This document shows positions 54,554-64,000 of a DNA stretch of 64,000 bases, in pieces; position 1 is the stretch's first letter, and each line of letters opens with the position of its first letter. Source of the stretch: Streptomyces sp. Tu6071 (lineage in GTDB: Bacteria > Actinomycetota > Actinomycetes > Streptomycetales > Streptomycetaceae); assembly GCF_000213055.1 (NCBI RefSeq), contig NZ_CM001165.1, forward strand, positions 3,149,945-3,213,944, in the 5' to 3' direction. A model generated the notes under the pieces. That model saw only the letters and a list, made by a program, of their open reading frames with translations. It searched no databases and was not told the DNA's origin. Both the position numbers and the translations under genes were made by a program.

Positions 54554-55747
54554 TCACCCCTTCACGCACACCACCTGCTTGAGCTTCGCGACGACCTCCA
54601 CGAGGTCCCGCTGCCGCTCCATGACCTGCTCGATCGGCTTGTACGCGGCCGGGATCTCGTCGATGACGCCCGCGTCCTTGCGGCACTCGACGCCGCGCGT
54701 CTGCTCCTCCAGGTCCTTGAGCGTGAAGCGCCGCTTCGCCGCGTTGCGGCTCATCCGGCGGCCCGCGCCGTGCGAGGCAGAGTTGAACGCGGCGGCGTTG
54801 CCGAGGCCCTTCACGATGTACGAGGACGTCCCCATCGAACCCGGGATGATCCCGTACTCCCCGCTGCCCGCCCGGATCGCGCCCTTGCGCGTCACGAGCA
54901 GGTCCACGCCCTCGTAGCGCTCCTCCGCCACGTAGTTGTGGTGGCAGCTGATCTCCTGCTCGAAGACCGGCTTCGCCTTCTTGAACTCCTTGCGGACGAC
55001 GTCCTTGAAGAGCCCCATCATCACCGCGCGGTTGTGCTTCGCGTACTCCTGCGCCCAGTAGAGGTCGTTGCGGTACGCGGCCATCTGCGGCGTCCGCGCG
55101 AGGAAGACGGCGAGGTCGCGGTCGACGAGGCCCTGGTTGTGCGGGAGGGCCTGCGCGATGCCGATGTGGTGCTCGGCGAGTTCCTTGCCGATGTTGCGGG
55201 AGCCCGAGTGGAGCATGAGCCACACCTGGTCCTCCGAGTCGAGGCAGAACTCGATCATGTGGTTGCCCGAACCGAGCGTCCCCATCTGCTGGCCCGCCCG
55301 CTCGCGGCGGAAGCGCACGGCCTCGGCGACCGTGCCGAAGCGCGACCAGAAGTCCTCCCACCCGGCGGTCGGGAAGCCGTGGAGCCGGCCCGGGTCGACG
55401 GGGGACGCGTGCATCCCGCGCCCGACCGGGATCGCCTGCTCGATGCGGGCGCGCAGGTGGGACAGGTCGCCGGGGAGGTCGTTCGCGGTCAGCGAGGTGC
55501 GGACCGCCGACATCCCGCAGCCGATGTCCACGCCGACCGCCGCCGGGCACACCGCGTCGCGCATCGCGATCACCGAGCCGACCGTCGCGCCCTTGCCGTA
55601 GTGCACGTCGGGCATGACGGCGAGGCCCGCGATCCACGGGAGCGTCGCGGTGTTGCGGAGCTGGTCGAGCGCGCCCGGGTCGACCTCGGCCGGGTCGGCC
55701 CACATCCGGATCGGTACGCGGGCTCCGGGCAGTTCGGTGTACGGCAT
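54554..55747 (-). CDS. rtcB: RtcB-family RNA ligase
   Basis: A 397-residue GTP- and Mn2+-dependent RNA ligase that joins 2',3'-cyclic phosphate or 3'-phosphate ends to 5'-OH RNA. Motifs: MPDVHYGKG (45-53), GVDIGCGM (72-79), GSGNHMIEF, HSGSRNIG, CHHNY, and SASHGAGR with the guanylylated His326. GAGGGGGAA lies before ATG 55747. No rtcA or sigma54 regulator is adjacent. Terminates near the convergent small membrane gene. Confidence 0.93.
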   Translation of the reverse strand: MPYTELPGARVPIRMWADPAEVDPGALDQLRNTATLPWIAGLAVMPDVHYGKGATVGSVIAMRDAVCPAAVGVDIGCGMSAVRTSLTANDLPGDLSHLRARIEQAIPVGRGMHASPVDPGRLHGFPTAGWEDFWSRFGTVAEAVRFRRERAGQQMGTLGSGNHMIEFCLDSEDQVWLMLHSGSRNIGKELAEHHIGIAQALPHNQGLVDRDLAVFLARTPQMAAYRNDLYWAQEYAKHNRAVMMGLFKDVVRKEFKKAKPVFEQEISCHHNYVAEERYEGVDLLVTRKGAIRAGSGEYGIIPGSMGTSSYIVKGLGNAAAFNSASHGAGRRMSRNAAKRRFTLKDLEEQTRGVECRKDAGVIDEIPAAYKPIEQVMERQRDLVEVVAKLKQVVCVKG

Positions 55748-56076
55748 GGTTCCCCCTCGGAACACCCGGCAGGGACACCCGTCAGGGCGTACGAACACGC
55801 CTCGACGGAAAAAGCCGGGAATCGGCAAAAATGATCATGTGGCGGGCGGAACTGCGCCCGCGCTCCATCTCGTTCACACAAAAATGCGGTCACACATACC
55901 GCAGCCAGGGGCACCAAAAGGGACAAGCGACCGGCGTGCTCCTCGGCTCGTGCGGTACACATTGTCTCCATCGGCCGCATACCCGCGGCAACCGATTAAC
56001 CGGCACGAGACCCCGCTCCCAGGCGCTTCGTACGCGCTCCGAGGCGGCGCGGGTCGTGACGAGGGGAGCTGCATCA
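55748..56076. promoter_or_regulatory. Divergent region with inverted repeat between rtcB and lipoprotein genes
   Basis: About 329 bases, AT-richer. TGCGGT (55885-55890), 7 bases, ACCGCA (55898-55903) is a perfect inverted repeat, and TGATCA at 55831-55836 another palindrome. No gene is supported. Confidence 0.4.
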
Positions 56077-56970
56077 ATGCGCGGGAAGGCGTGGGCGCCC
56101 GGCGTCGCGGTCCTGCTGGCGGTGGCACTCGCCGGGTGCACGGGCGGCGAGGACACCGGGGGCCCGGACGCCAAGCGCGGCGCGAGCGACACCACGACGG
56201 CGGCGGCCCCGCGCCCGGGGCGCTTCGACACCCTCCCGCAGCCCTGCAAGGCCGTCGACCGCGCGACGCTCGACTCGCTCCTCCCCGGGCTGCGCGCCCT
56301 CCCGGCGGACGAGCGCGAGGACGGCTACGCGGGCACGCTCGCCCCGACCTTCGACAACGAGCGCAAGGTCGGCTGCGCCTGGAAGGCCGAGGCCGCCGAG
56401 GACGGGGACCGCACCGACTCGCTCACGCTCGACCTGGAGCGGGTCGTCTCCTACGACGCGGCGAAGAGCGACGACGACCGGGCGCGCGAGATCTTCGAGA
56501 AGCACCGCACGGCGGCGCACATCCCGGACCCGTCCCCGAGCGGCGCGGCGTCCGCGTCCGGGTCCGGGTCCCCCAGCGGCTCCCCGAGCGGGTCCGCGTC
56601 GCCCGGTGACTCCACCGCGCCGTCCGGCAGCCCGTCGCCCACGAGCGGTAAAACCGGCAAGAGCGGACAATCCGCCAGCAGTAGCCCTTCGCCGTCCACT
56701 TCGGGCGATACCGGTGCGACTCCCGCCGAACTGCTCCCCCGTACCCTCTCGGGGCTCGGCAACGACGCCTTCCTGAACGACACCCTGGGCACCGCGTCGG
56801 CGGGCGGCTCGCCCCGCACCGTCACTGTGGTGTTCCGCACGTCGAACGTCGTCGTGAGCGTCGTCTACCAGCAGCAGCCCGGCGGCGCGGACGAGGTGCC
56901 CGACAGCAAGGAAATGCAGGACAAGGCGCGGAAACTGGCGGACCGGATCGCGGGCTCCTTCGAGGAGTGA
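56077..56970 (+). CDS. DUF3558-like lipoprotein
   Basis: A 297-residue lipoprotein: signal with lipobox VALAGC (about Cys20), then a conserved domain with PQPCKAVDRATLDSLLPGLR and KVGCAWKA (two Cys, likely a disulfide), typical of DUF3558. A 65-residue Ser/Pro/Gly-rich linker (repeats of SGSPSGSPSG) splits the domain from the C-terminal beta part VTVVFRTSNVVVSVVYQQ. GAGGGGAG 8 bases upstream. A paralogue follows 140 bases downstream. Confidence 0.82.
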   Translation: MRGKAWAPGVAVLLAVALAGCTGGEDTGGPDAKRGASDTTTAAAPRPGRFDTLPQPCKAVDRATLDSLLPGLRALPADEREDGYAGTLAPTFDNERKVGCAWKAEAAEDGDRTDSLTLDLERVVSYDAAKSDDDRAREIFEKHRTAAHIPDPSPSGAASASGSGSPSGSPSGSASPGDSTAPSGSPSPTSGKTGKSGQSASSSPSPSTSGDTGATPAELLPRTLSGLGNDAFLNDTLGTASAGGSPRTVTVVFRTSNVVVSVVYQQQPGGADEVPDSKEMQDKARKLADRIAGSFEE

Positions 56971-57110
56971 TCAAGCGCGGCGGCGGCCCCGTACCGGCGC
57001 CCGGGGCGGCGCACGGGACGTACGGGGGTCTTTGTCCGGCGTACGGTGACTCACCGGACCTGCCGGCCGGGCCCCCGTGTCCCCGGTCGCACGACCTGAG
57101 CGAAGGAACC

Positions 57111-58115
57111 ATGCACCGACCAGTACAGCGCCTCTCCCGCATACTCGCCTGCGCGGCCGTTCCCGTGATCCTCGTGGCGGCGGGCTGCTCCTCCGGCTCC
57201 GACGACGACGGCGCGGCGAAGGACGACGCCAAGCAGTCGGCCGCCGCCGGGAGCGGCAAGAGCGCCGGGACGAGCGGCAGCGCCTCCCCCGACACCACCG
57301 CCACGGCGACCGTACGGGCGAAGTACGCGAAGCTCCCCGAGCCCTGCGCGGCGCTCGACGCCAAGACCCTCAAGGCCCTCGTGCCCGCCGCGAAGGACAA
57401 GAAGGGCAGCCAGGGCAGCTCCGACGACCTCGACGCGCGCGGCACGTGCTCCTGGAACAGCCTCGACAGCAACGGCGTGCACGGTTCGCAGTACCGGTGG
57501 CTGAGCCTCGCCCTCGTCCGCTTCGACTCGGACGCGACGCTCGGCACGGGTGACGAGCGCGCCGCGTCCTACCTCGCCAAGCAGGTCACGGCGACGCGGG
57601 CGACGGCGGACGCGAAGGGCCTCAAGAGCGAGAAGGTCACGGGGCTCGGCGACGAGGCGACCGCCGTCACGTACGAGCTGAAGAAGAAGGAGGGGGACTT
57701 CAAGCAGCAGACGCTGCTCGTGCGCACGGCGAACGCGGTCCTCACCCTCGACTACAACGGCGCGGGCCTCGCGGGCGAGAAGGACCCCGACCGGGCGAAG
57801 CTCCTCAAGGACGCCGAGCGCGCGGCGCACGACGCGGTCGCGGCGATCGCCACGGCGAACGGCGGCGCGACGACGGGCTCGGGCTCGGACGACGCCTCGA
57901 AGGGCGCGAGCGACGCCCCGAAGAAGGGCGACGACGACAAGAAGCAGGACAAGTCCTCGGCCTCCCCCTCCCCGTCGGGCTCGGCGTCCGCGTCGAAGCC
58001 CTCCGAGAAGGACACCTCGGACAAGGACGGCGCGGACAAGGACTCCCCCGCGAAGGACTCCTCCGGCAAGGATTCCTCCGCCAAGGACACGTCCTCGGAG
58101 CAGACGGCCGGCTGA
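57111..58115 (+). CDS. DUF3558-like lipoprotein (paralogue)
   Basis: A 334-residue lipoprotein with lipobox VAAGC (about Cys26), conserved LPEPCAALDAKTLKALVPA and GTCSWNS cysteines, and FKQQTLLVRTANAVLTLDYNG. The C-terminal 80 residues are Asp/Lys/Ser repeats (KDSSGKDSSAKDTSS). GAAGGA precedes ATG. It shares layout with the gene at 56077, so an ancient duplication is likely. Ends before a 17-pair hairpin. Confidence 0.82.
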   Translation: MHRPVQRLSRILACAAVPVILVAAGCSSGSDDDGAAKDDAKQSAAAGSGKSAGTSGSASPDTTATATVRAKYAKLPEPCAALDAKTLKALVPAAKDKKGSQGSSDDLDARGTCSWNSLDSNGVHGSQYRWLSLALVRFDSDATLGTGDERAASYLAKQVTATRATADAKGLKSEKVTGLGDEATAVTYELKKKEGDFKQQTLLVRTANAVLTLDYNGAGLAGEKDPDRAKLLKDAERAAHDAVAAIATANGGATTGSGSDDASKGASDAPKKGDDDKKQDKSSASPSPSGSASASKPSEKDTSDKDGADKDSPAKDSSGKDSSAKDTSSEQTAG

Positions 58116-58466
58116 CCCCGGCGAACGCGACACGTCCCCTCGTACGTCCCTGGAACACAGGACGTACGAGGGGACGCGCCGTACCCGGCCCCGGCCGACG
58201 CCCCCTCCCCCCCTCGCGACGACCGCACCGCGCTGACGCCGCCCGCCGCTACCGCCCCGTCGCGCACCGCCCGGCTCCCTCGTCACCCCCTCCCCGCACC
58301 CCCCGCCGTAACGATCAGGACACGCCCCACCCCCGCTCCGGCATGGGCGAACCCGCGCACGAGGGCGCATCCCGGCCCGCCCGGTGGCCTCACCCGCCGA
58401 ACGCGTGTGCCAACCTGTGGGGGCGCACGTCGGAAGGCGCCTGGCAGCGAGAGGGAGGGATCGCGG
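58116..58466. other. Intergenic region between lipoprotein and DUF2637 genes
   Basis: About 351 bases, holding the hairpin at 58133-58176 on its left and the promoter of the DUF2637 gene on its right. No clear -10/-35 pair seen and no gene supported. Confidence 0.35.
58133..58176 (+). terminator. Strong hairpin terminator after the lipoprotein gene
   Basis: CGTCCCCTCGTACGTCC (58133-58149) pairs perfectly with 58160-58176, a 17-base-pair stem with a 10-base loop, 17 bases after the stop at 58115. Confidence 0.9.
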
Positions 58467-60086
58467 GTGGCCGCGACGCAGTTGACACGGACTCACCGCA
58501 TCCTCGTGGGTGTGGTCGTCGCGGGCGCGGTGATCATCGCGGGGATCGGTTTCGCCGGTTCGTACGCGGCCGTGCGCGAACTCGCCCTGGAGAAGGGCTT
58601 CGGGAACTTCAGCTACGTCCTGCCAATCGGCATCGACGCGGGCATCTGCGTCCTGCTCGCGCTCGACCTGCTCCTGACGTGGATACGCATCCCGTTCCCG
58701 TTGCTCCGTCAGACGGCCTGGCTGCTCACGGCCGCGACGATCGCCTTCAACGGCGCCGCCGCCTGGCCCGACCCGCTCGGCGTCGGCATGCACGCCGTCA
58801 TCCCCGTCCTCTTCGTCGTCTCCGTCGAGGCCGCGCGGCACGCGATCGGGCGGATCGCCGACATCACGGCGGACCGGCACATGGAGGGCGTGCGGATCAC
58901 CCGCTGGCTCCTGTCGCCCGTGCCGACCTTCCTTCTGTGGCGGCGCATGAAGCTGTGGGAGCTGCGCAGCTACGAGGAGGTCATCAAGCTGGAGCAGGAG
59001 CGGCTCGTCTACCGGGCCCGCCTGCGCTCCCGCTTCGGGCGCGCCTGGCGCCGCAAGGCGCCCGTCGAGTCGCTCATGCCGCTGCGCCTGGCGCGGTACG
59101 GCGTCCCGCTCGCCGAGACCGCCCCCGACGGGCTCGCCGCCGCGGGCATCGACCCGAGCAGGCCGGTCGTGGCACGGGTGGAACCGGCGGCCGTCGCGGA
59201 GGCGGGGCCCAGGGCCCAGCTCACAACCCAGGCCCCGGAGCCCCGGCCCGAACCGCGGCGGCAGCAGCCCCCGCAGCCCCAGGCCCAGCCCCGGCAGGCC
59301 GCGCCGGTCCACGAGCAGCCCGCCGCGCAGGACCCGACGAGCCCGTGGTTCAAGGGCCACCCGCAGGCCGTGACGTACCAGGGCGGCTACGACCCGTCCT
59401 TCGCCCCCGAGCCGCACGCGCCCGAGCCCTACGCGCCGCCCGAGGACCCCGAGTACCCGGAGCCCCCGGCCGACGAGGAGGACCCCCGTTTCGCCCCGCG
59501 CTTCCACGCCCCGTACCAGCCGCAGCACTGGTACGAGGAGCAGCAGGGCCAGGCACCCGCACAGGACCAGGACCTGGCGCACGACCAGGAACCGGCTTCG
59601 GCACCCGTGCCCGCACCGGAGCAGTGGCAGGAGCAGGAGGCGCAGGGGCCCGAGCCCATCCAGGTCCCGGCCGGCCCCCACCGCACCCGGCCCCTCGCCG
59701 AGCGCTCCGAGCCCGATCCCGGTCCGCGTATCCCCGGCCGGCGCGCCGAGGCGGACGCCGAGGACGGGGCCGTGGCGGACGCCGAGGACGGGGCCGTGGC
59801 GGACGCCGAGGACGGGGCCGTGGCGGACGCCGCCACCGAGGAGCCGGGCGGTGAGTGGCTGCCCGACGACATGCCGCGCGAGGAAGCGCTCTACGACGTC
59901 TTCCGGCAGTACGTGCGCGAGATGGGCGGCTTCCCGAACTCCCGCCAGTTCGGCCGGTTCCTGCTGGAGAACTTCAACGTGCGCGGCCCCGGCGGCGGCA
60001 CGCTTCCGCAGTCCGAACTGACCGCGTGGCTCGACGAGTTCCAGCCCCGCTACACCGGTGATCTGGACGTGGACGCGCCCGCCTGA
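58467..60086 (+). CDS. DUF2637 (SpdB-like) membrane protein with low-complexity tail
   Basis: A 539-residue protein. Residues 10-140 hold four hydrophobic segments (RILVGVVVAGAVIIAGIGFAG, SYVLPIGIDAGICVLLALDLLL, QTAWLLTAATIAFNGAAAW, HAVIPVLFVVSVEAARHAIG), the DUF2637 module related to SpdB spreading proteins of Streptomyces plasmids. A long Pro/Gln/Glu-rich region follows, with three DAEDGAVA repeats (59751-59822), then a conserved C-terminal domain (EALYDVFRQYVREMGGFPNSRQFGRFLLENF) that looks like a winged-helix DNA-binding or replication-type fold. GTG 58467, GGAGGGA upstream. Transfer origin unclear. Confidence 0.72.
   Translation: MAATQLTRTHRILVGVVVAGAVIIAGIGFAGSYAAVRELALEKGFGNFSYVLPIGIDAGICVLLALDLLLTWIRIPFPLLRQTAWLLTAATIAFNGAAAWPDPLGVGMHAVIPVLFVVSVEAARHAIGRIADITADRHMEGVRITRWLLSPVPTFLLWRRMKLWELRSYEEVIKLEQERLVYRARLRSRFGRAWRRKAPVESLMPLRLARYGVPLAETAPDGLAAAGIDPSRPVVARVEPAAVAEAGPRAQLTTQAPEPRPEPRRQQPPQPQAQPRQAAPVHEQPAAQDPTSPWFKGHPQAVTYQGGYDPSFAPEPHAPEPYAPPEDPEYPEPPADEEDPRFAPRFHAPYQPQHWYEEQQGQAPAQDQDLAHDQEPASAPVPAPEQWQEQEAQGPEPIQVPAGPHRTRPLAERSEPDPGPRIPGRRAEADAEDGAVADAEDGAVADAEDGAVADAATEEPGGEWLPDDMPREEALYDVFRQYVREMGGFPNSRQFGRFLLENFNVRGPGGGTLPQSELTAWLDEFQPRYTGDLDVDAPA
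59751..59822. repeat. Three perfect 24-base tandem repeats
   Basis: Three identical 24-base units (starting GCGGACGCCGAGGACGGGGC) plus a partial fourth encode DAEDGAVA repeats in the DUF2637 protein. Confidence 0.92.
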
Positions 60087-60104
60087 GCCACCCCGTACAG
60101 CCGA

Positions 60105-60138
60105 AAGGGCCGGACCCCCGCGAGGAGGTCCGGCCCTT
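60105..60138. terminator. Bidirectional hairpin terminator
   Basis: AAGGGCCGGACC pairs perfectly with GGTCCGGCCCTT (12 base pairs, 10-base loop) between convergent genes ending at 60086 and 60155. Confidence 0.85.
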
Positions 60139-60154
60139 CACGTACGCGCCGGGC

Positions 60155-61879
60155 TCACCGCCCCAGCAGGAACCGCACCCGCTCCGCACCCACCGCGAGC
60201 AGCAGCGTGGGCAGACGCGGGCCCGTGTCGCGGCCGACGAGGAGGCGGTACAGGAGCGCGAAGAACGTGCGCTGCGCGGTCTTCAGCTCCGGCGTCGGCT
60301 TCGCCTCCGGGTCGAGCCCGGCCATGACCTTCGGCACGCCGTAGACGAGCGTCGTCAGACCGTCGAGCGACCAGTGCGTGCCCAGGCCCTCGGCGAGGAG
60401 GCGCAGCGACTCGCGGTCCGTCTCGCCGAGCGAGCCGAGCAGCTCCGTGTCCGGCTCGGTCCGCACCACCGTGCGCTGGTCGGCCGGGACGTACGTGGAG
60501 ATCCACGCCTCGGCGCGGTCGAGCCGGGGCCGCACCGCGTCGAGCGAGTCGAGCGGGTGGTTCGGGTCCAGCTCGCTCAGGATGCGCAGCGTCTGGTCCT
60601 CCGCGCCCGCCGTGATGTCCGCGACGGAGGCGAGGGTGCGGTACGGGAGCGGGTGCGGCGTCGCGGGCAGCGGACCCGCCGCCGTGCCGACCGCGCGCGT
60701 GTACGCGGCGGTGTCGGCCGGGAGCGCGGAGCCGTCCGCGACCTTCGCGCCGAGCTTGTCCCACTCGTCGTACAGGCGCTGGATCTCCTGGTCGAAGGCG
60801 ATCTTGAACGACTGGTTCGGGCGGCGACGCGCGTACAGCCAGCGCAGCAGCGGCGCCTCCATGATGCGCAGCGCGTCGGCCGGGGTCGGGACCCCGCCCT
60901 TCGAGCTGGACATCTTCGCCATGCCGCTGATCCCGACGAACGCGTACATCGGCCCGATGGGCTGCGTACCGCCGAAGATCTCGCGGACGATCTGCCCGCC
61001 GACGACGTACGAGGAACCGGGCGAGGAGTGGTCCACGCCGGACGGCTCGAAGATCACGCCCTCGAAGGCCCAGCGCATCGGCCAGTCGACCTTCCACACG
61101 AGCTTGCCGCGGTTGAACTCGGAGAGCTTCACCGTCTCCGAGAAGCCGCAGTCGGCGCACGTGTAGGTCAGCTCGGTCGTGTCGTCGTCGTACGCCGTGA
61201 CGGCCGTGAGGTCCTTCGCGCAGTTCCCGCAGTACGGCTTGTACGGGTAGTAGCCGCCCGCGCCGCCGCTGCCGTCGTCCTCGCTCGCCGCGCCCGAGCC
61301 CTCGGCGGCCTCGACCTCGGCCTCGTCGAGCGGCTTCTGGCTCTGCTTGCCGGGCTTCTTCTTCGTCCGGTACTGGTCGAGGATCGCGTCGATCCGGCCG
61401 CGCTCGCGCATCGCGTGCAGGATCTGCTCGCGGTACACGCCCGCCGTGTACTGGGCGGTCTGGCTGATGCCGTCGAAAGCGACCCCGAGGTTCGCGAGCG
61501 CGCCGGTCATCGCGGCCTTGAAGTGCTCCGCCCAGTTCGGGTACGCGGAGCCCTTCGGGGCCGGGACGGAGGTGAGCGGCTTGCCGATGTGCGCGGCCCA
61601 GGACTCGTCGACGCCCTCGACGCCGTTCGGGACCTTGCGGTAGCGGTCGTAGTCGTCCCACGAGATGAGGTGGCGCACCTCGTACCCGCGCCTGCGGATC
61701 TCGTCGGCGACGAGATGCGGGGTCATGACCTCGCGCAGGTTGCCGAGGTGGATGGGGCCCGAGGGCGAGAGCCCGGAGGCGACGACGACCGGTTTGCCCG
61801 GGGCACGACGCTCGGACTCGGCGATGACCTCGTCGGCGTAACGGGAGACCCAGTCTGCGGTCTCTGTGCTCTGAGCCAC
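60155..61879 (-). CDS. lysS: Lysyl-tRNA synthetase, class I
   Basis: A 574-residue class I LysRS, the archaeal-type enzyme found in some actinobacteria. HIGH-like motif PIHLGN (His44, Asn47) and KMSSS (322-326). A zinc-ribbon region has YCGNCAKD and TCADCGF. It charges tRNA-Lys; class II LysRS may also be present elsewhere. GTG 61879, AAGGA 10 bases upstream; GTG 61888 is an alternative. Divergent from argS. Confidence 0.95.
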   Translation of the reverse strand: MAQSTETADWVSRYADEVIAESERRAPGKPVVVASGLSPSGPIHLGNLREVMTPHLVADEIRRRGYEVRHLISWDDYDRYRKVPNGVEGVDESWAAHIGKPLTSVPAPKGSAYPNWAEHFKAAMTGALANLGVAFDGISQTAQYTAGVYREQILHAMRERGRIDAILDQYRTKKKPGKQSQKPLDEAEVEAAEGSGAASEDDGSGGAGGYYPYKPYCGNCAKDLTAVTAYDDDTTELTYTCADCGFSETVKLSEFNRGKLVWKVDWPMRWAFEGVIFEPSGVDHSSPGSSYVVGGQIVREIFGGTQPIGPMYAFVGISGMAKMSSSKGGVPTPADALRIMEAPLLRWLYARRRPNQSFKIAFDQEIQRLYDEWDKLGAKVADGSALPADTAAYTRAVGTAAGPLPATPHPLPYRTLASVADITAGAEDQTLRILSELDPNHPLDSLDAVRPRLDRAEAWISTYVPADQRTVVRTEPDTELLGSLGETDRESLRLLAEGLGTHWSLDGLTTLVYGVPKVMAGLDPEAKPTPELKTAQRTFFALLYRLLVGRDTGPRLPTLLLAVGAERVRFLLGR

Positions 61880-62058
61880 GATCGGCACGTCCTTCTTCCG
61901 GGGAGAACGGGGATGGTCGTCGCCCATTGTCCCAGGAGCGGGGGCGTGGGGGGAAACGGGATACGGGCCCGCGCGGGATAACCGTTCGAGAGGCGTACCG
62001 GCCTGGTGGGATACTGGCGGGAGTATCTGCACCCCCGAGGAGAACGGCTCCCCTTCTT

Positions 62059-63852
62059 ATGGCTTCGGTCACGTCCCTCACCGCTTCCGTCGAACAGCAG
62101 CTCAAGGACGCTCTCGCCGCCGCACTGCCGGCCGCCGGGGACGCCGACCCGCTGCTGCGCCGAAGCGACCGGGCCGACTTCCAGGCCAACGGGGTGCTCG
62201 CGCTCGCGAAGAAGGCGAAGGCCAACCCGCGGGAGCTGGCGACGCGGGTCGTGGCGGCGCTCCCGGACAGCACGGTGATCAAGGACGTCGAGGTCTCGGG
62301 CCCCGGCTTCCTCAACATCACCGTCTCCGACGAGGCGCTCGTACGGAACCTCGCGGCGCGTGCCGCCGCCGGTGAGCGGCTCGGCGTCCCGTACGCGGAG
62401 CACCCGGGCCGGACCGTGATCGACTACGCGCAGCCGAACGTGGCCAAGGAGATGCACGTCGGGCACCTGCGCTCGGCGGTCATCGGCGACGCCGTCATGC
62501 GGATGCTGGAGTTCACGGGCGAGACCGTGATCCGGCGGCACCACATCGGCGACTGGGGCACCCAGTTCGGCATGCTCATCCAGTACCTCATGGAGCACCC
62601 GGCGGAGCTGGACCGCTCCTCGGACTCCTCCGAGGTCTCGCAGGCCGCCGGTGAAGCCGCCATGTCGAACCTGAACCGGGTCTACAAGGCGTCCAAGGCG
62701 CTCTTCGACGAGGACGAAGGCTTCAAGGACCGGGCCAGGCGGCGGGTCGTGGACCTCCAGGCCGGCGACGAGGAGACCCTCGCCTTCTGGCACCGGTTCG
62801 TGGACGAGTCGAAGGTCTACTTCAACGCGCTCTTCGGCAAGCTCGACATGGACATCCGGGACGCGGACATCGTCGGCGAGTCCGGGTACAACGACATGCT
62901 CGCCGAGACCTGCGACCTCCTGGAGCAGTCCGGTGTCGCGGTGCGCTCCGAGGGCGCGCTGTGCGTCTTCTTCGACGACGTGAAGGGCCCGGACGGCAAG
63001 CCGGTCCCGCTCATCGTGCGGAAGTCCAACGGCGGCTTCGGGTACGCGGCGACCGACCTCTCCGCGATCCGCAACAGGGTCTTCGACCTCAAGGCGGACA
63101 CGCTCCTGTACGTCGTGGACGCGCGGCAGGCGCTGCACTTCAAGATGGTCTTCGAGACCGCGAAGCGCGCGGGCTGGCTGAGCGAGGACGTACGGGCCGT
63201 GCAGCTCGCCTTCGGCACCGTGCTCGGCGCCGACGGCAAGCCGTTCAAGACGCGGGCGGGCGAATCGGTCCGGCTCGTGGACCTCCTCGACGAGGCGGTC
63301 ACGCGGGCGACCGCCGTCGTGCGCGAGAAGGACGCCAAGGGGCGGCTGAGCGAGGACGAGATCGCGGAGCGGGGCGCGCAGGTCGGCATCGGCGCGGTCA
63401 AGTACGCGGACCTGTCGACGTCGGCGAGCAGGGACTACAAGTTCGACCTCGACCAGATGGTCTCGCTCAACGGCGACACCAGCGTGTACATCCAGTACGC
63501 GTACGCCCGTATCCAGTCGATCCTGCGGCGCGCGACGGACTCGGGCGCCCCGGCCCCGGCCGCGCACCCCGAACTCCCGCTCGCCCCGGCGGAACGCGCC
63601 CTCGGCCTGCACCTCGACGCCTTCGGGGACCAGGTCCTGGAGGCGACCCACGAGTACGCGCCGCACAAGCTCGCCGCGTACCTGTACCAGACGGCCTCGC
63701 TGTACACGACCTTCTACGACCAGTGCCACGTCCTGTCGGACGACAACGCGCCGGAGGTCGTCGCGAACCGGCTCTTCCTGTGCGAACTGACGGGGAAGAC
63801 GCTGGCGGCGGGGCTCGGGCTCCTGGGGATCAGGGCGCCGAAGAGCCTGTGA
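62059..63852 (+). CDS. argS: Arginyl-tRNA synthetase
   Basis: A 597-residue class I ArgRS. N-terminal Add-1 domain, HIGH motif HVGH (133-136) in [13 protein letters not shown], and [13 protein letters not shown]; the KMSKS region is replaced by FKTRAGESV as is common in ArgRS. C-terminal DALR anticodon domain ([16 protein letters not shown]). ATG 62059; GAGGAGA is 18 bases upstream. It overlaps the next gene by 4 bases. Confidence 0.95.
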   Translation: MASVTSLTASVEQQLKDALAAALPAAGDADPLLRRSDRADFQANGVLALAKKAKANPRELATRVVAALPDSTVIKDVEVSGPGFLNITVSDEALVRNLAARAAAGERLGVPYAEHPGRTVIDYAQPNVAKEMHVGHLRSAVIGDAVMRMLEFTGETVIRRHHIGDWGTQFGMLIQYLMEHPAELDRSSDSSEVSQAAGEAAMSNLNRVYKASKALFDEDEGFKDRARRRVVDLQAGDEETLAFWHRFVDESKVYFNALFGKLDMDIRDADIVGESGYNDMLAETCDLLEQSGVAVRSEGALCVFFDDVKGPDGKPVPLIVRKSNGGFGYAATDLSAIRNRVFDLKADTLLYVVDARQALHFKMVFETAKRAGWLSEDVRAVQLAFGTVLGADGKPFKTRAGESVRLVDLLDEAVTRATAVVREKDAKGRLSEDEIAERGAQVGIGAVKYADLSTSASRDYKFDLDQMVSLNGDTSVYIQYAYARIQSILRRATDSGAPAPAAHPELPLAPAERALGLHLDAFGDQVLEATHEYAPHKLAAYLYQTASLYTTFYDQCHVLSDDNAPEVVANRLFLCELTGKTLAAGLGLLGIRAPKSL

Positions 63853-64000
63853 CGCGTGCGGGGGGCGGGGAACCCGCGGCGGAGCCGGGCGAGCTGCCCG
63901 GCGGGCTGCCGGGAAAGCTGTCGGGCGAGCCCCTTCCCGGCGGGATGGCCAACAGCGGCGCCGTCCACCGTGACGGCGCCGCGGTCGACCGCCCCGCCCC
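63849..64000 (+). CDS. Phosphotransferase-family protein (partial, N-terminus)
   Basis: GTG 63849 overlaps the argS stop (GTGA). The visible 50 codons read into [20 protein letters not shown], the usual N-terminal glycine loop of aminoglycoside-phosphotransferase-like kinases (LxGGxxNxGAVxRxGDxVxRP). The gene runs off the right edge. Function inferred only from this block. Confidence 0.55.
   Translation, partial: MTRAGGGEPAAEPGELPGGLPGKLSGEPLPGGMANSGAVHRDGAAVDRPA

Overview
The window is very GC-rich DNA with strong third-position G/C codon bias, frequent GTG starts and dense overlapping start/stop codons. Together with a futalosine menaquinone pathway, System II cytochrome c biogenesis, a Tad pilus locus and DtxR/DmdR-type iron boxes, this points to a Streptomyces (or close relative) chromosome, probably the conserved core. 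I see no insertion sequence, prophage, CRISPR array, rRNA or tRNA.

Layout. 1-4.5 kb: an iron-siderophore ABC importer (two permeases, ATPase, lipoprotein receptor) read leftward, with two iron-box-like sites. 4.6-7.6 kb: a secreted L,D-transpeptidase and a secreted S15 peptidase, converging on a strong hairpin. 7.8-14.8 kb: a nine-gene Tad/Flp pilus operon in which most genes are coupled by 4-base overlaps. 15.2-20.1 kb: a WXG100-type small protein and a large EssC/FtsK-type ATPase, a minimal type VII secretion pair. 20.5-32.4 kb: menaquinone genes (mqnA, mqnE, ubiX, mqnP, a ubiD-type decarboxylase) interleaved with a cold-shock gene, a TetR regulator, a symporter preceded by a cysteine-type leader peptide, DUF4229, GNAT, Lrp, rhomboid and Uma2 genes. 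32.5-40.3 kb: a small membrane protein, a cytosine permease/deaminase pair, an AraC regulator, an MMPL transporter and a Tat-exported phospholipase C-like enzyme. 40.4-47.3 kb: the cytochrome c maturation operon tlpA-ccdA-resB-ccsB with a Rex-like palindrome over its first start codon, then a histidine phosphatase and hemL. 47.7-54.5 kb: accessory and hypothetical genes, including a membrane protein/nucleotidyltransferase pair and an LLM oxidoreductase/FMN reductase pair behind a palindromic operator candidate. 54.5-64 kb: rtcB, two DUF3558-like lipoproteins, a DUF2637 protein, divergent class I lysS and argS, and the start of a phosphotransferase gene.

How the genes connect. Menaquinone (mqn/ubi), haem (hemL) and cytochrome c maturation (tlpA-ccdA-resB-ccsB) genes together serve the respiratory chain, and a redox-sensing Rex-type site would fit that role. 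The Tad locus lacks both a secretin and a recognisable prepilin peptidase in this window. The most distinctive observations are the short leader peptide (24409-24516) that suggests cysteine-dependent control of a cystine-type symporter, the Rex-like operator at 44853-44872, the minimal WXG100/EssC pair, and the membrane protein/nucleotidyltransferase pair at 48208-49394.
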